Origin: Candidatus Izemoplasma sp.
Lineage (GTDB): Bacteria; Bacillota_I; Bacilli_A; Izemoplasmatales; Izemoplasmataceae
Length of the DNA: 12,923 nucleotides
Direction of reading: 5' to 3'
Assembly: GCA_021736285.1 (NCBI GenBank)
Contig: JAIPGE010000022.1
Location: 1-12,923 of the forward strand
Part shown: positions 5,970 to 12,459 of the stretch, piece by piece
How positions within the stretch are numbered: the first letter of the stretch is position 1
Layout of the letters: each line of letters opens with the position of its first letter
The notes under the pieces: model-generated
Database searches by the model: none
What the model saw: the letters and a program-made list of their open reading frames with translations, nothing else
What the model was told of the DNA's origin: nothing
Program-made: the position numbers and the translations under genes

Positions 5970-5978
5970 TGTTATAAT
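5970..5978 (+). promoter_or_regulatory. Extended -10 promoter of the M42 peptidase gene
   Basis: TGTTATAAT contains a perfect TATAAT (5973-5978) with the TGn extension. The -35 region is a T tract with no clear TTGACA. Confidence 0.6.
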
Positions 5979-6009
5979 AATTGTAGAAAACGAAACATAG
6001 GAGGCACAC

Positions 6010-7068
6010 ATGAGTAAAATTTTAAAAGAGATGTCAATGTTAAAAGGTATTCCTGGTAACGAGCGGCATGTCAAAAATTACATGAAAGAAAAAATGGACG
6101 GTTTAGCAACAGTATCATTTGATAATTTAGGTAGTATAATTGGCGAAAAAGTTGGTGATGAAAAAGGACCAAAAATTATGGTAGCTGGCCATATGGATGA
6201 AGTTGGTTTTTTAGTTACCACCATTACTGATGAAGGCTATATTAAATTTACCGCAGCAGGTGGTTGGTGGTCACAAGTGATGCTTGCCCAACAATTTATC
6301 ATTACAACCAAATCAGGTAAGGAAATCCGTGGTGTTGTGGGTGCGAAACCACCGCATATTTTAAGTCCTGAAGATCGTAAAAAACCAGTAGATATGAAAG
6401 ATATGTTTTTGGACATTGGTGTTGAAGATAAAGATGAAGCAGACAAACTTGGCATTCACCCAGGTGATATGATTACTCCATATATCGAAGTTACGGAAAT
6501 GATAAATAAAAACTTTTTATTAGGAAAAGCATGGGACAATCGCGTCGGGTGTGCTGCTGCGATTGAAGTATTAACGAATTTACAAAAAGAACAACATAAA
6601 AACGCATATTATGCGGTAGGAACTGTTCAGGAAGAAGTAGGATTACGTGGTGCAAAAACAAGTGCTCACAAAATCAAACCAGACATTGGTATCGCACTTG
6701 ATACGACCATTGCCTTTGATTTTCCAAAAGGTAGCAAAAACACACAATTAGGTAAGGGTGTCGGCATTATGTTTAAAGACAGCAGTATGGTTGGACACAA
6801 AGGCTTACGTGATTTTGTTGTCGACTTATGTGAAGAATTAGATATTCCTTATCAGTTAACCTATTTAGAACGTGGTGGTACTGATGGTGGTGCAATGCAT
6901 ATGAATGCAGAAGGCGCACCAACAGTTGCATTATGTGTACCTGTTCGTTACTTACATTCGCATACATCAATTATGCATAAAAAAGATTATGATGCGATGG
7001 TATCATTGGTCACTGCGATGGTTAAACGGCTTGACAAAAAAACTGTTGATGAAATTACGTATCAGTAA
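6010..7068 (+). CDS. M42-family metallo-aminopeptidase
   Basis: A 352-residue cytoplasmic enzyme of normal length for M42 (YsdC/PepA/FrvX-like) peptidases, which remove N-terminal residues from peptides as large multimeric particles with two metal ions. Seen: GHMDEVGF (His61 and Asp63), AWDNRVG (Asp176, bridging metal ligand), QEEVGLRGA (Glu208 catalytic base, Glu209 ligand), LDTT (Asp231 ligand), and HSHTSIMH near residue 316 providing the last histidine. The insert after about residue 70 is the family's PDZ-like dimerisation domain. The complete set of ligands suggests an active enzyme; substrate preference (glutamyl or general) cannot be told. ATAGGAGG lies just before the ATG. Annotation pipelines often call such proteins endoglucanase M, a historic misnomer. 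Confidence 0.92.
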   Translation: MSKILKEMSMLKGIPGNERHVKNYMKEKMDGLATVSFDNLGSIIGEKVGDEKGPKIMVAGHMDEVGFLVTTITDEGYIKFTAAGGWWSQVMLAQQFIITTKSGKEIRGVVGAKPPHILSPEDRKKPVDMKDMFLDIGVEDKDEADKLGIHPGDMITPYIEVTEMINKNFLLGKAWDNRVGCAAAIEVLTNLQKEQHKNAYYAVGTVQEEVGLRGAKTSAHKIKPDIGIALDTTIAFDFPKGSKNTQLGKGVGIMFKDSSMVGHKGLRDFVVDLCEELDIPYQLTYLERGGTDGGAMHMNAEGAPTVALCVPVRYLHSHTSIMHKKDYDAMVSLVTAMVKRLDKKTVDEITYQ

Positions 7069-7092
7069 AAAGCCAATCTTTGGCTTTTTATT
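7068..7092 (+). terminator. Terminator between the peptidase gene and rsmD
   Basis: AAAAGCCAA (7068-7076) pairs with TTGGCTTTT (7080-7088) around TCT, with a T-rich tail. It starts in the stop codon of the upstream gene and ends immediately before the rsmD ribosome site (7094). Confidence 0.8.
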
Positions 7093-7104
7093 TGGTGAAA
7101 AAAG

Positions 7105-7650
7105 ATGCGTGTAATTAGTGGAAAGTATCGGTCACGTAAATTAAAACGTGTTGCTTCAAATAGCACCCGTGAGACAAAAGACCGGATTAAGGAAGGTATT
7201 TTTAATTCGATTCAATTTGATTTGGCTGATGCGGTTGTGTTGGACCTCTTCGCAGGGAGTGGTGCACTGGGTATTGAAGCATTAAGTCGTGGGGCAAAAA
7301 GATGTGATTTTGTAGATCAAAGTCGTGATGCAATAGCTGTAATAAAAGATAATCTTGAAATGTTGAAGTTAACCTCAGTTACTAGTGTTCACCTTCAAGA
7401 CTATGATGTTTTTTTAAAAACGTGTGAGCAACCATATGATATTATTTTGCTTGACCCACCATACCGTACCTTTGATTTAAATCAGCTGATTCAATTTATT
7501 GAACAAAATAAATTACTTACACAGGTTGGTAAAATCGTTGTCTTAATGCATAAAACAGAAGTGTTAAATCCTAAAGAATATGGTATAATAAATTATCAAA
7601 CAAAAATAAAAGGTATTACAAAAACAGTTCTTTTAAAATGGAGTGATTAA
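7105..7650 (+). CDS. rsmD: 16S rRNA (guanine(966)-N2)-methyltransferase RsmD
   Basis: A 181-residue SAM-dependent methyltransferase. Seen: the N-terminal MRVISGKYRSRKL typical of RsmD, TRETKDRIKEGIFN (about 21-34), the SAM-binding motif VLDLFAGSGALGIEALSRGA (45-64), and DPPY (117-120), the catalytic motif of N2-guanine methyltransferases. Family knowledge: it methylates one guanine in helix 31 of 16S rRNA near the P site during 30S assembly. The ribosome site is GGTGA (7094-7098). The coaD start follows one base after its stop, a very common pairing in Firmicutes. No promoter is obvious between the upstream terminator and the ATG, so transcription may depend on read-through or a promoter inside the peptidase gene. 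Confidence 0.95.
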   Translation: MRVISGKYRSRKLKRVASNSTRETKDRIKEGIFNSIQFDLADAVVLDLFAGSGALGIEALSRGAKRCDFVDQSRDAIAVIKDNLEMLKLTSVTSVHLQDYDVFLKTCEQPYDIILLDPPYRTFDLNQLIQFIEQNKLLTQVGKIVVLMHKTEVLNPKEYGIINYQTKIKGITKTVLLKWSD

Positions 7651-7651
7651 T

Positions 7652-8131
7652 GTGAGTATCGCAGTTTATCCAGGAAGTTTTGATCCAATTACATATGGCC
7701 ATATGGATATCGCCGAACGTGCTTTAAAAGTATTTGATGAGTTGGTAATACTCGTCAGTACGAATCCAAAGAAAAAAGCCTTATTCAGTCCAGAAGAACG
7801 GATTGATATGATTACTGAAACACTATCAAAATTTAAAGATAGGATTCGCGTATGCACAAGCAATAATTTAACTGTCAGACAAACCAAAGCATTAGATGCC
7901 AGTCATATTATTCGGGGGTTGCGTGCGGTAACCGACTTTGAGTATGAATTTGAAATGGCACATGCAAATCGAGTATTAGATCGTACTGTCGACAGCATTT
8001 ATTTTATGACAGACAGCAAATATATTTTTCTAGCAAGTTCAACGGTGAAAGAGATAGCACAGTATGAAGGAGATTTATCACAATTTGTCCCGACTTATGT
8101 GGAACAACAGTTAAAGCAAAAAATGAAATAA
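7652..8131 (+). CDS. coaD: Pantetheine-phosphate adenylyltransferase (CoaD)
   Basis: A 159-residue nucleotidyltransferase that joins ATP and 4'-phosphopantetheine to form dephospho-CoA, the penultimate step of CoA synthesis. Seen: AVYPGSFDPITYGH with the TxGH-type ATP-binding motif (residues 14-17), KALFSPEERIDMI, IRGLRAVTDFEYE, and the C-terminal SSTVKEIA motif that closes over ATP. Start choice: GTG 7652 gives MSIAVYPGSF, matching the family N-terminus, with GGAG (7640-7643) eight bases upstream; the in-frame GTG 7643 overlaps that ribosome site and is less likely. It begins one base after the rsmD stop, so translational coupling is expected. A strong hairpin follows. Confidence 0.95.
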   Translation: MSIAVYPGSFDPITYGHMDIAERALKVFDELVILVSTNPKKKALFSPEERIDMITETLSKFKDRIRVCTSNNLTVRQTKALDASHIIRGLRAVTDFEYEFEMAHANRVLDRTVDSIYFMTDSKYIFLASSTVKEIAQYEGDLSQFVPTYVEQQLKQKMK

Positions 8132-8153
8132 GCATTATTTATAAAATAAATTA

Positions 8154-8213
8154 AAAACCAAAATCCGTTAGATGAGATAATCATCTAATTTATGAGTATT
8201 TTGGTTTTCTTTT
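8154..8213 (+). terminator. Two-tier hairpin terminator after coaD
   Basis: The outer stem AAAACCAAAAT (8154-8164) pairs perfectly with ATTTTGGTTTT (8198-8208). An inner perfect hairpin TTAGATGA/TCATCTAA (8168-8175 with 8181-8188) stands inside it, and the T-rich tail continues to 8213. The symmetric A and T flanks could also terminate transcription from the other strand. Confidence 0.75.
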
Positions 8214-8224
8214 ATTTATAATAA

Positions 8225-8233
8225 TGGTAAAAT
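8225..8233 (+). promoter_or_regulatory. Extended -10 promoter of the fur-family gene
   Basis: TGGTAAAAT has TAAAAT at 8228-8233 with the upstream TG. No clear -35 is seen. The expected start near 8240 lies within the palindrome at 8235-8248. Confidence 0.5.
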
Positions 8234-8234
8234 A

Positions 8235-8248
8235 TTATCAGGTGATAA
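8235..8248 (+). promoter_or_regulatory. Palindrome over the fur-family gene start, candidate operator
   Basis: TTATCAGGTGATAA is a perfect six-base inverted repeat around GG. It overlaps the transcription start and contains the ribosome site GGTGA. The half-sites are the same hexamers as in classical Fur boxes but in the opposite order, so an autoregulatory role is only a suggestion. Confidence 0.35.
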
Positions 8249-8251
8249 ATT

Positions 8252-8734
8252 ATGGATAAAAGAGAACAATTATTTGAGGATCTAAGAAAACAAAATATCC
8301 GTATAACAAAGCAACGTAGAGCGATTATTGATGTGTTAGAAGATAAACACTTAACGATTCAAGAAATTTATGCCGCATTAAAAAAACGGGGTTTTAAAAA
8401 CCTCGGAACGGTTTATAATAATATTGACTTTTTACTTGAACATAAAATTGTAACACAGTTGTTTATTAATGGTAAAAAACATTATGATTTAACAATTGAT
8501 GAAGAGAGCCATGATGCCGATTCACATATTCATGTAACCTGTAAAGTAGACAATAAAATTATTGAAATCAATCATAGTGATATTTTTGATACGATTAAAA
8601 ACCATCCTGTTTTTGATAATTTTCAAATTGATAAAATCCAGTTACAAGTTGAAGGTGTTTGTAAAAATTCAGATGCTAAATCATGTCATAAAGATGGCGA
8701 ATGTTTCTTAGCCACCCTTGGAAAAAGTAATTAA
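8252..8734 (+). CDS. Fur-family metal-responsive regulator with atypical cysteines
   Basis: A 160-residue Fur/PerR/Zur-type repressor. The winged helix covers about residues 1-80 (RITKQRRAIIDVL; TIQEIYAAL; LGTVYNNIDFLLEHKIV, matching the TVYRNL recognition helix), followed by the dimerisation domain with the metal-site region HDADSHIHVTC (His87, His92, His94, Cys97). Odd: the usual CxxC zinc pair after the histidines is reduced to Cys97, the second position being Asp100. The C-terminus has Cys137, Cys145 and Cys151 in a C-x7-C-x5-C pattern rather than a second CxxC. The metal sensed cannot be told. It sits just upstream of feoAB-mbfA, which makes iron (Fur-like) regulation the natural guess. 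The ribosome site is GGTGA (8241-8245). Confidence 0.88.
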   Translation: MDKREQLFEDLRKQNIRITKQRRAIIDVLEDKHLTIQEIYAALKKRGFKNLGTVYNNIDFLLEHKIVTQLFINGKKHYDLTIDEESHDADSHIHVTCKVDNKIIEINHSDIFDTIKNHPVFDNFQIDKIQLQVEGVCKNSDAKSCHKDGECFLATLGKSN

Positions 8735-8750
8735 GCCGGAAGGCTTTTTT
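8733..8750 (+). terminator. Terminator of the fur-family gene
   Basis: AAGCC (8733-8737) pairs with GGCTT (8742-8746) around a GGAA loop, followed by a T run. The stem starts with the last two bases of the stop codon. Confidence 0.8.
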
Positions 8751-8792
8751 ATTTGAAATATTATTTTTTATTTAGAAAAACTCTATAAAGCA

Positions 8793-8821
8793 TTGAGAAA
8801 TTACTGTTTTTTCGCTATAAT
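8793..8821 (+). promoter_or_regulatory. Promoter of the feoA-feoB-mbfA operon
   Basis: TTGAGA (8793-8798) and a perfect TATAAT (8816-8821) are separated by 17 bases. I see no convincing Fur box over it. Confidence 0.8.
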
Positions 8822-8842
8822 GCTCGTTGTAGGAGTGATGAT

Positions 8843-9067
8843 ATGAAATTAACAGAACTACAAATCAAAGACACCGCTAAAGTTGTTTCCTTGGAAACAT
8901 TAGATAAAGATTATGTTCAAAGATTGATGGATGTTGGGCTGTATCATCATGCCAAAGTGACGTTGTTGAATCGATTATCATTTGGTAATTTGATTTTATT
9001 AGAAGTTGATAATATCGAATTGTGTATTAGAAAGAAAGATGCTGAACAAATTGAGGTGGAAAGATGA
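8843..9067 (+). CDS. feoA: FeoA, small SH3-like partner of the ferrous iron transporter
   Basis: A 74-residue protein with the FeoA SH3-like pattern: a hydrophobic N-terminal strand, VQRLMDVGLYHHAKVTLLNR (the R-L-x-x-x-G-x-x-x-G-like core, here with His replacing the second Gly) and a final strand with the I-x-x-x-D-A segment IRKKDAEQIEV. Family knowledge: FeoA is cytoplasmic, binds FeoB and is needed for uptake in several bacteria, although its exact function is unsettled. AGGAGTGATG lies before the ATG. Its TGA overlaps the feoB ATG in ATGA, a translational coupling signature. Confidence 0.9.
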   Translation: MKLTELQIKDTAKVVSLETLDKDYVQRLMDVGLYHHAKVTLLNRLSFGNLILLEVDNIELCIRKKDAEQIEVER

Positions 9068-11061
9068 TTTATCTACTCGCTGGAAATCCCAATGTTGGTA
9101 AAAGTACCTTTTTTAATTTTATGACAAAATCACATGTTCATGTGGGTAATTATAGTGGAGTGACAGTTGAAAAACGTGTTCATCACATTAAACATTATCC
9201 CGGTGCGAATCTAGTGGATTTACCAGGTACCTATAACGTGAGTCCCAGTGCCGAAGATGAAGGGGTTGTAACCTATTCCTTATTACATGAAGATTATAAA
9301 GGAATAGTCAACATCATTGACTCAACCCATATGAAACGCAATTTACATCTGTCGGTCCAATTATTAGAACTTGGTGTGCCGATGTTGCTTGTCTTTAATT
9401 TAAAAGATGCGCTTAGAAATGATGGATATGTAATTGATACAAAAAAAGTTTCTAAATTGCTTAATTGTAACGCTGTTAGCATTAGTTCAACAAAACGCGA
9501 TGACAACGATGACACATTGGTCGCAGAAGAAATTAAAAATATGCGTGCCTTTAAAGCAATTGAACTTGATTATCCCCAAGCAGTAACGTGGGGAATTCAA
9601 CGTATCCATGATTTATTAAGACATGATACATTACAAGTCAAAAAGAAATGGCTTGCGTTACAAATTTTAGAAGGTAATGAAGGTATTTTTGATCAATTAG
9701 ATTTGGTAAAAGCAGATAAAATTCGACAAGTTGTTAAAGAAGTTGAAGCGCGTGTGATTAAAGAGAAGGTTGCGCTTTCTTTAAAAGGTGCAATATTTAA
9801 CACACGACTTGAATTTATTGAGTCAATTGTAGATCAATCGTTAATTCGGGTTGAGCAAAAAGAACATTCTAAATACTATAAGCAACGAATTGATAAAGCG
9901 TTAACACATCCTGTCTTCGGATTACCTATTTTCTTTACAATTATGTTGCTGATTTATCAAATTAGTTTTGGTGGCATTGGTTTGGGCACGCTATTAACCA
10001 CAGGCTTCGAATGGGTTTGGAGTGAGATAGTTGTTCAGTATACGAGCAGTGGTCTTAACTTTATTGGAATCACTGGCTTTGCTCATGGATTGATTGTCGA
10101 CGGACTCTTAGCCGGTGTCGGGGGCGTCTTAATCTTTTTGCCACAAATATTAATATTATTCTTTTTACTCTCTATTTTAGAGGGTGTTGGTTATATGGCC
10201 CGTGTTGCGATTTTAATGGACCGCTTTTTAAGTAAATTTGGGTTTAACGGGAAGAGTATTGTCCCGATGATTACGGGATTTGGGTGTACAGTTCCAGCGA
10301 TTATGGCAACCCGTACGATTCGAAATCCAAAAGAAAGATTATTGACGATACTCACCATTCCATTTATTTCTTGTAGTGCACGGTTACCGATTTATGTCAT
10401 CTTTATTGGCCTCTTTTTTAATCGCTATCAGGCTTTTGTGATGATGTTAATCTATTTACTTGGTATTTTTGTAATGTTGGTAAGCGCAAAAGTATTTAGC
10501 TTATCATATTTCAAAGGGAGTGGACAGGAGTTTATTTTAGAGTTGCCACCTTATCGCATACCTCAACTAAGAACCATTTCTTATCAGGCATTTGAAAAAG
10601 CCAAAGGATTTATCAAAAAAGCAGGTACGTTTATCTTAGTTGGGTCAGTAGTATTATGGATTTTTAGTAATGTTGGTCCTGAGGGGATAAATATTAATCA
10701 AGAAGACAGTTTCTTAAGTATTATAGCAGGATGGGTGTCACCACTCTTTATGCCACTTGGATTTGGTACATGGCAAGCGACAAGCAGTTTGATTGGTGGC
10801 TTTTTAGCTAAAGAGATTGTTGTGTCTTCGTTGATTGTGTTGTATGGCTCACAAGCAGGTATTGCTGGGGCATTCACGTTGGTTAGCGCAATGACGTATG
10901 TTGTATTTGCAAGTTTATATGTGCCATGTATATCAGCTGTTGCGACAATTCGTGCGGAAACAAAAAGCACAAAATGGACACTCTTTAGTATTTTTTATTC
11001 TTTTATTGTTGCGTATTTGGTTGCGTTGACTATTCGTTTAATTTTAATGATTTTCATTTAA
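9064..11061 (+). CDS. feoB: FeoB ferrous iron transporter with GTPase domain
   Basis: A 665-residue membrane transporter for Fe(II). The N-terminal cytoplasmic G domain shows G1 GNPNVGKST (7-15), G2 YSGVTVEK with Thr34, G3 DLPGTY (52-57), G4 NLKD (112-115) and a G5-like SISSTK. A helical guanine-nucleotide-dissociation-inhibitor region follows to about residue 270. The membrane part has two Gate repeats with the expected cysteine motifs, GFGCTVPAIMATRTI and, in the second half, FASLYVPCISAVATIRAE, plus PFISCSARLPIY. Length is slightly under the common 700-770 residues, with no obvious missing motif. It overlaps feoA by four bases and lies 10 bases before the MbfA-like gene, with no terminator between them, so all three are one operon. 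Confidence 0.97.
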   Translation: MIYLLAGNPNVGKSTFFNFMTKSHVHVGNYSGVTVEKRVHHIKHYPGANLVDLPGTYNVSPSAEDEGVVTYSLLHEDYKGIVNIIDSTHMKRNLHLSVQLLELGVPMLLVFNLKDALRNDGYVIDTKKVSKLLNCNAVSISSTKRDDNDDTLVAEEIKNMRAFKAIELDYPQAVTWGIQRIHDLLRHDTLQVKKKWLALQILEGNEGIFDQLDLVKADKIRQVVKEVEARVIKEKVALSLKGAIFNTRLEFIESIVDQSLIRVEQKEHSKYYKQRIDKALTHPVFGLPIFFTIMLLIYQISFGGIGLGTLLTTGFEWVWSEIVVQYTSSGLNFIGITGFAHGLIVDGLLAGVGGVLIFLPQILILFFLLSILEGVGYMARVAILMDRFLSKFGFNGKSIVPMITGFGCTVPAIMATRTIRNPKERLLTILTIPFISCSARLPIYVIFIGLFFNRYQAFVMMLIYLLGIFVMLVSAKVFSLSYFKGSGQEFILELPPYRIPQLRTISYQAFEKAKGFIKKAGTFILVGSVVLWIFSNVGPEGININQEDSFLSIIAGWVSPLFMPLGFGTWQATSSLIGGFLAKEIVVSSLIVLYGSQAGIAGAFTLVSAMTYVVFASLYVPCISAVATIRAETKSTKWTLFSIFYSFIVAYLVALTIRLILMIFI

Positions 11062-11071
11062 GGGTGATAAT

Positions 11072-11932
11072 ATGACAAAAGAAACCAGACAGTTAGTTTT
11101 GAAAATGCAGAAAGATGAAGTCACAAGTGGGCTTTTATATCAAAAATTAGCAAAGCGTGAAAAAAATGAAGACACAGCACATATGTTGGATGAAATTGCT
11201 AAAGACGAATTTAGACACAATGAATTTTTTAAAGCATTGACAAATATTGATGTAAAACCGAACAAACTTAAAGTTCGGGTATTGATATTCTTGTCATGGA
11301 TTTTTGGAGTTACATTTATTGCTAAATTACTTGAAAAAGCTGAAGAAGATGCCCAAGAAATATATGATATGTTAGAACACGATGTGACAGGTATTTCCGA
11401 CATCATTCGGGATGAAGAACGTCATGAGGCAGAGTTAATCAATGCCTTTAATGAAGAACGGTTAAAATATGTGAGCAGTATTGTACTTGGATTAAATGAT
11501 GCTTTGGTTGAATTAACAGGCGCACTCGCTGGGTTAACATTTGCGTTAGCGAATCCGAAAACAGTCGCCCTAGCAGGGTTGATTACAGGTGTTGCGGCAG
11601 CCTTTTCAATGGCGTCAAGTGAATATTTATCGACGAAGGAAGAGGCGCCACGTAAAGAGGCTTTTAAATCAAGTTTATATACAGGTGGCGCATATTTAAT
11701 CGCAGTAATGTTACTGGTGACACCGTATTTATTAGGGCTGAATCCTTATCTTGCACTTGGAATTATGGTAGGTATTGTTATCGTGATTATTTTTGTTTTT
11801 AACTATTATATTTCCGTTGCGAAGGATCTTAATTTCAAAAAACGGTTTTTAGAAATGGTTACAATTTCACTGGGTGTTGCAAGTTTTTCATTCTTGTTTA
11901 GTTTTGTCATTAAAGCATGGCTTGGTGTATAG
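11072..11932 (+). CDS. Membrane-bound ferritin-like protein with VIT1/CCC1 transporter domain (MbfA type)
   Basis: A 286-residue fusion. Residues 1-125 are a rubrerythrin/ferritin-like four-helix domain with Glu16, Glu46-x-x-His49 (DEFRH), Glu88/Glu92 and Glu115-x-x-His118 (DEERH), a complete-looking di-iron site. Residues about 130-286 are a VIT1/CCC1-type membrane domain: YVSSIVLGLNDALVELTGALAGL, SMASSEYLSTKEE, and further helices. Family knowledge: MbfA proteins of alphaproteobacteria export iron and protect against iron and peroxide stress; the plant and yeast VIT1/CCC1 relatives move iron into vacuoles. Here it is the third gene of a feo operon, so import and probable export or oxidation are made together. 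The ribosome site is GGGTGA (11062-11067). Direction of transport and metal are inferred. Confidence 0.88.
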   Translation: MTKETRQLVLKMQKDEVTSGLLYQKLAKREKNEDTAHMLDEIAKDEFRHNEFFKALTNIDVKPNKLKVRVLIFLSWIFGVTFIAKLLEKAEEDAQEIYDMLEHDVTGISDIIRDEERHEAELINAFNEERLKYVSSIVLGLNDALVELTGALAGLTFALANPKTVALAGLITGVAAAFSMASSEYLSTKEEAPRKEAFKSSLYTGGAYLIAVMLLVTPYLLGLNPYLALGIMVGIVIVIIFVFNYYISVAKDLNFKKRFLEMVTISLGVASFSFLFSFVIKAWLGV

Positions 11933-11966
11933 AAAAATCCGGTCTTTAGAATGACCGAATTTTTCT
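11931..11966 (+). terminator. Terminator of the feo operon
   Basis: AGAAAAATCCGGTC (11931-11944) pairs with GACCGAATTTTTCT (11953-11966) with one C/A mismatch and an eight-base loop. The stem begins inside the TAG stop codon; A and T flanks on both sides suit a terminator. Confidence 0.85.
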
Positions 11967-11985
11967 AATCTTTTCGTTAAATAAC

Positions 11986-12014
11986 TTGCTTTTAAAAGAC
12001 AAAACCACTATAAT
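11986..12014 (+). promoter_or_regulatory. Promoter of the tRNA-Cys gene
   Basis: TTGCTT (11986-11991) and a perfect TATAAT (12009-12014) are separated by 17 bases and lie about 20 bases before the tRNA. Confidence 0.75.
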
Positions 12015-12035
12015 ATGTAACGGACACAAAAAAAT

Positions 12036-12110
12036 GGTCCCGTAGCCAAGTGGCTAAGGCAATAGACTGCAACTCTGTGATCACCAGTTCGAATCTGGTC
12101 GGGACCTCCA
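12036..12110 (+). tRNA. tRNA-Cys (anticodon GCA)
   Basis: The cloverleaf folds completely by hand: acceptor GGTCCCG/CGGGACC, D stem GCC/GGC, anticodon stem ATAGA/TCTGT with loop CTGCAAC, short variable region, and T stem ACCAG/CTGGT with loop TTCGAAT. The anticodon is GCA, which reads UGC and UGU. The discriminator is U73, an identity element for cysteine, and the CCA end is encoded. It has its own promoter and terminator. Confidence 0.97.
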
Positions 12111-12122
12111 GGTTAATTATTC

Positions 12123-12154
12123 AAAGATGCTTATCTTTTAAAGCATCTTTTTTA
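12123..12154 (+). terminator. Terminator after tRNA-Cys
   Basis: AAAGATGCTT (12123-12132) pairs perfectly with AAGCATCTTT (12141-12150) around an eight-base loop, followed by further T. Confidence 0.9.
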
Positions 12155-12164
12155 TTTGTTGTAG

Positions 12165-12218
12165 TTGACAATGTTATAACAATTGTATATACTATAAGTA
12201 CAAGGAGGTATTGTATAT
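12165..12218 (+). promoter_or_regulatory. mazEF promoter with candidate operator repeats
   Basis: TTGACA (12165-12170) and TATACT (12188-12193) are 17 bases apart. Overlapping them are two 8-base palindromes, GTTATAAC (12173-12180) and ACAATTGT (12179-12186), an inverted repeat TTGTA/TACAA (12183-12187 with 12199-12203), and a direct repeat TTGTATAT (12183-12190 and 12211-12218), the second copy running into the mazE start. MazE-MazF complexes autorepress at such repeats in known systems; use here is inferred. Confidence 0.65.
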
Positions 12219-12459
12219 GAATACTCAAATTAAGAAAATCGGCAATAGCAAAGGTATTATTATACCCGCTCCGATAATTAAAATGTTAGATTTAAAAGAG
12301 TTTGAAGAGTTAAGTCTAAAAGTTGAGGGTGATGATATAATATTATCCAAAGCAGAGGTCTTTGATCCTAAGTCTTTGGATGAACTTTTCAAAGAGTTTA
12401 ACGGTAAATATGAAGGTGAAGTTGTTTTCAATGACGTTAAAGGTAGAGAAATATGGTGA
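12217..12459 (+). CDS. mazE: MazE-type antitoxin (AbrB/SpoVT-like fold)
   Basis: An 80-residue protein. Residues 1-45 form a swapped-hairpin AbrB DNA-binding domain: QIKKIGNSKGIIIPAPIIKML with GNS-GIIIP as the family core, then LSLKVEGDDIILSK. The acidic C-terminus (about 46-80, rich in Asp, Glu and Phe) is the expected toxin-binding tail. ATG 12217 is chosen over upstream TTG 12211 because AAGGAGGT (12203-12210) ends six bases before it. Family knowledge: MazE neutralises MazF and helps repress the operon. The gene overlaps mazF by seven bases. AGA is used for arginine and the DNA is AT-rich, unlike the CGT-using ribosomal genes, which agrees with a mobile accessory pair. Confidence 0.9.
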   Translation: MNTQIKKIGNSKGIIIPAPIIKMLDLKEFEELSLKVEGDDIILSKAEVFDPKSLDELFKEFNGKYEGEVVFNDVKGREIW

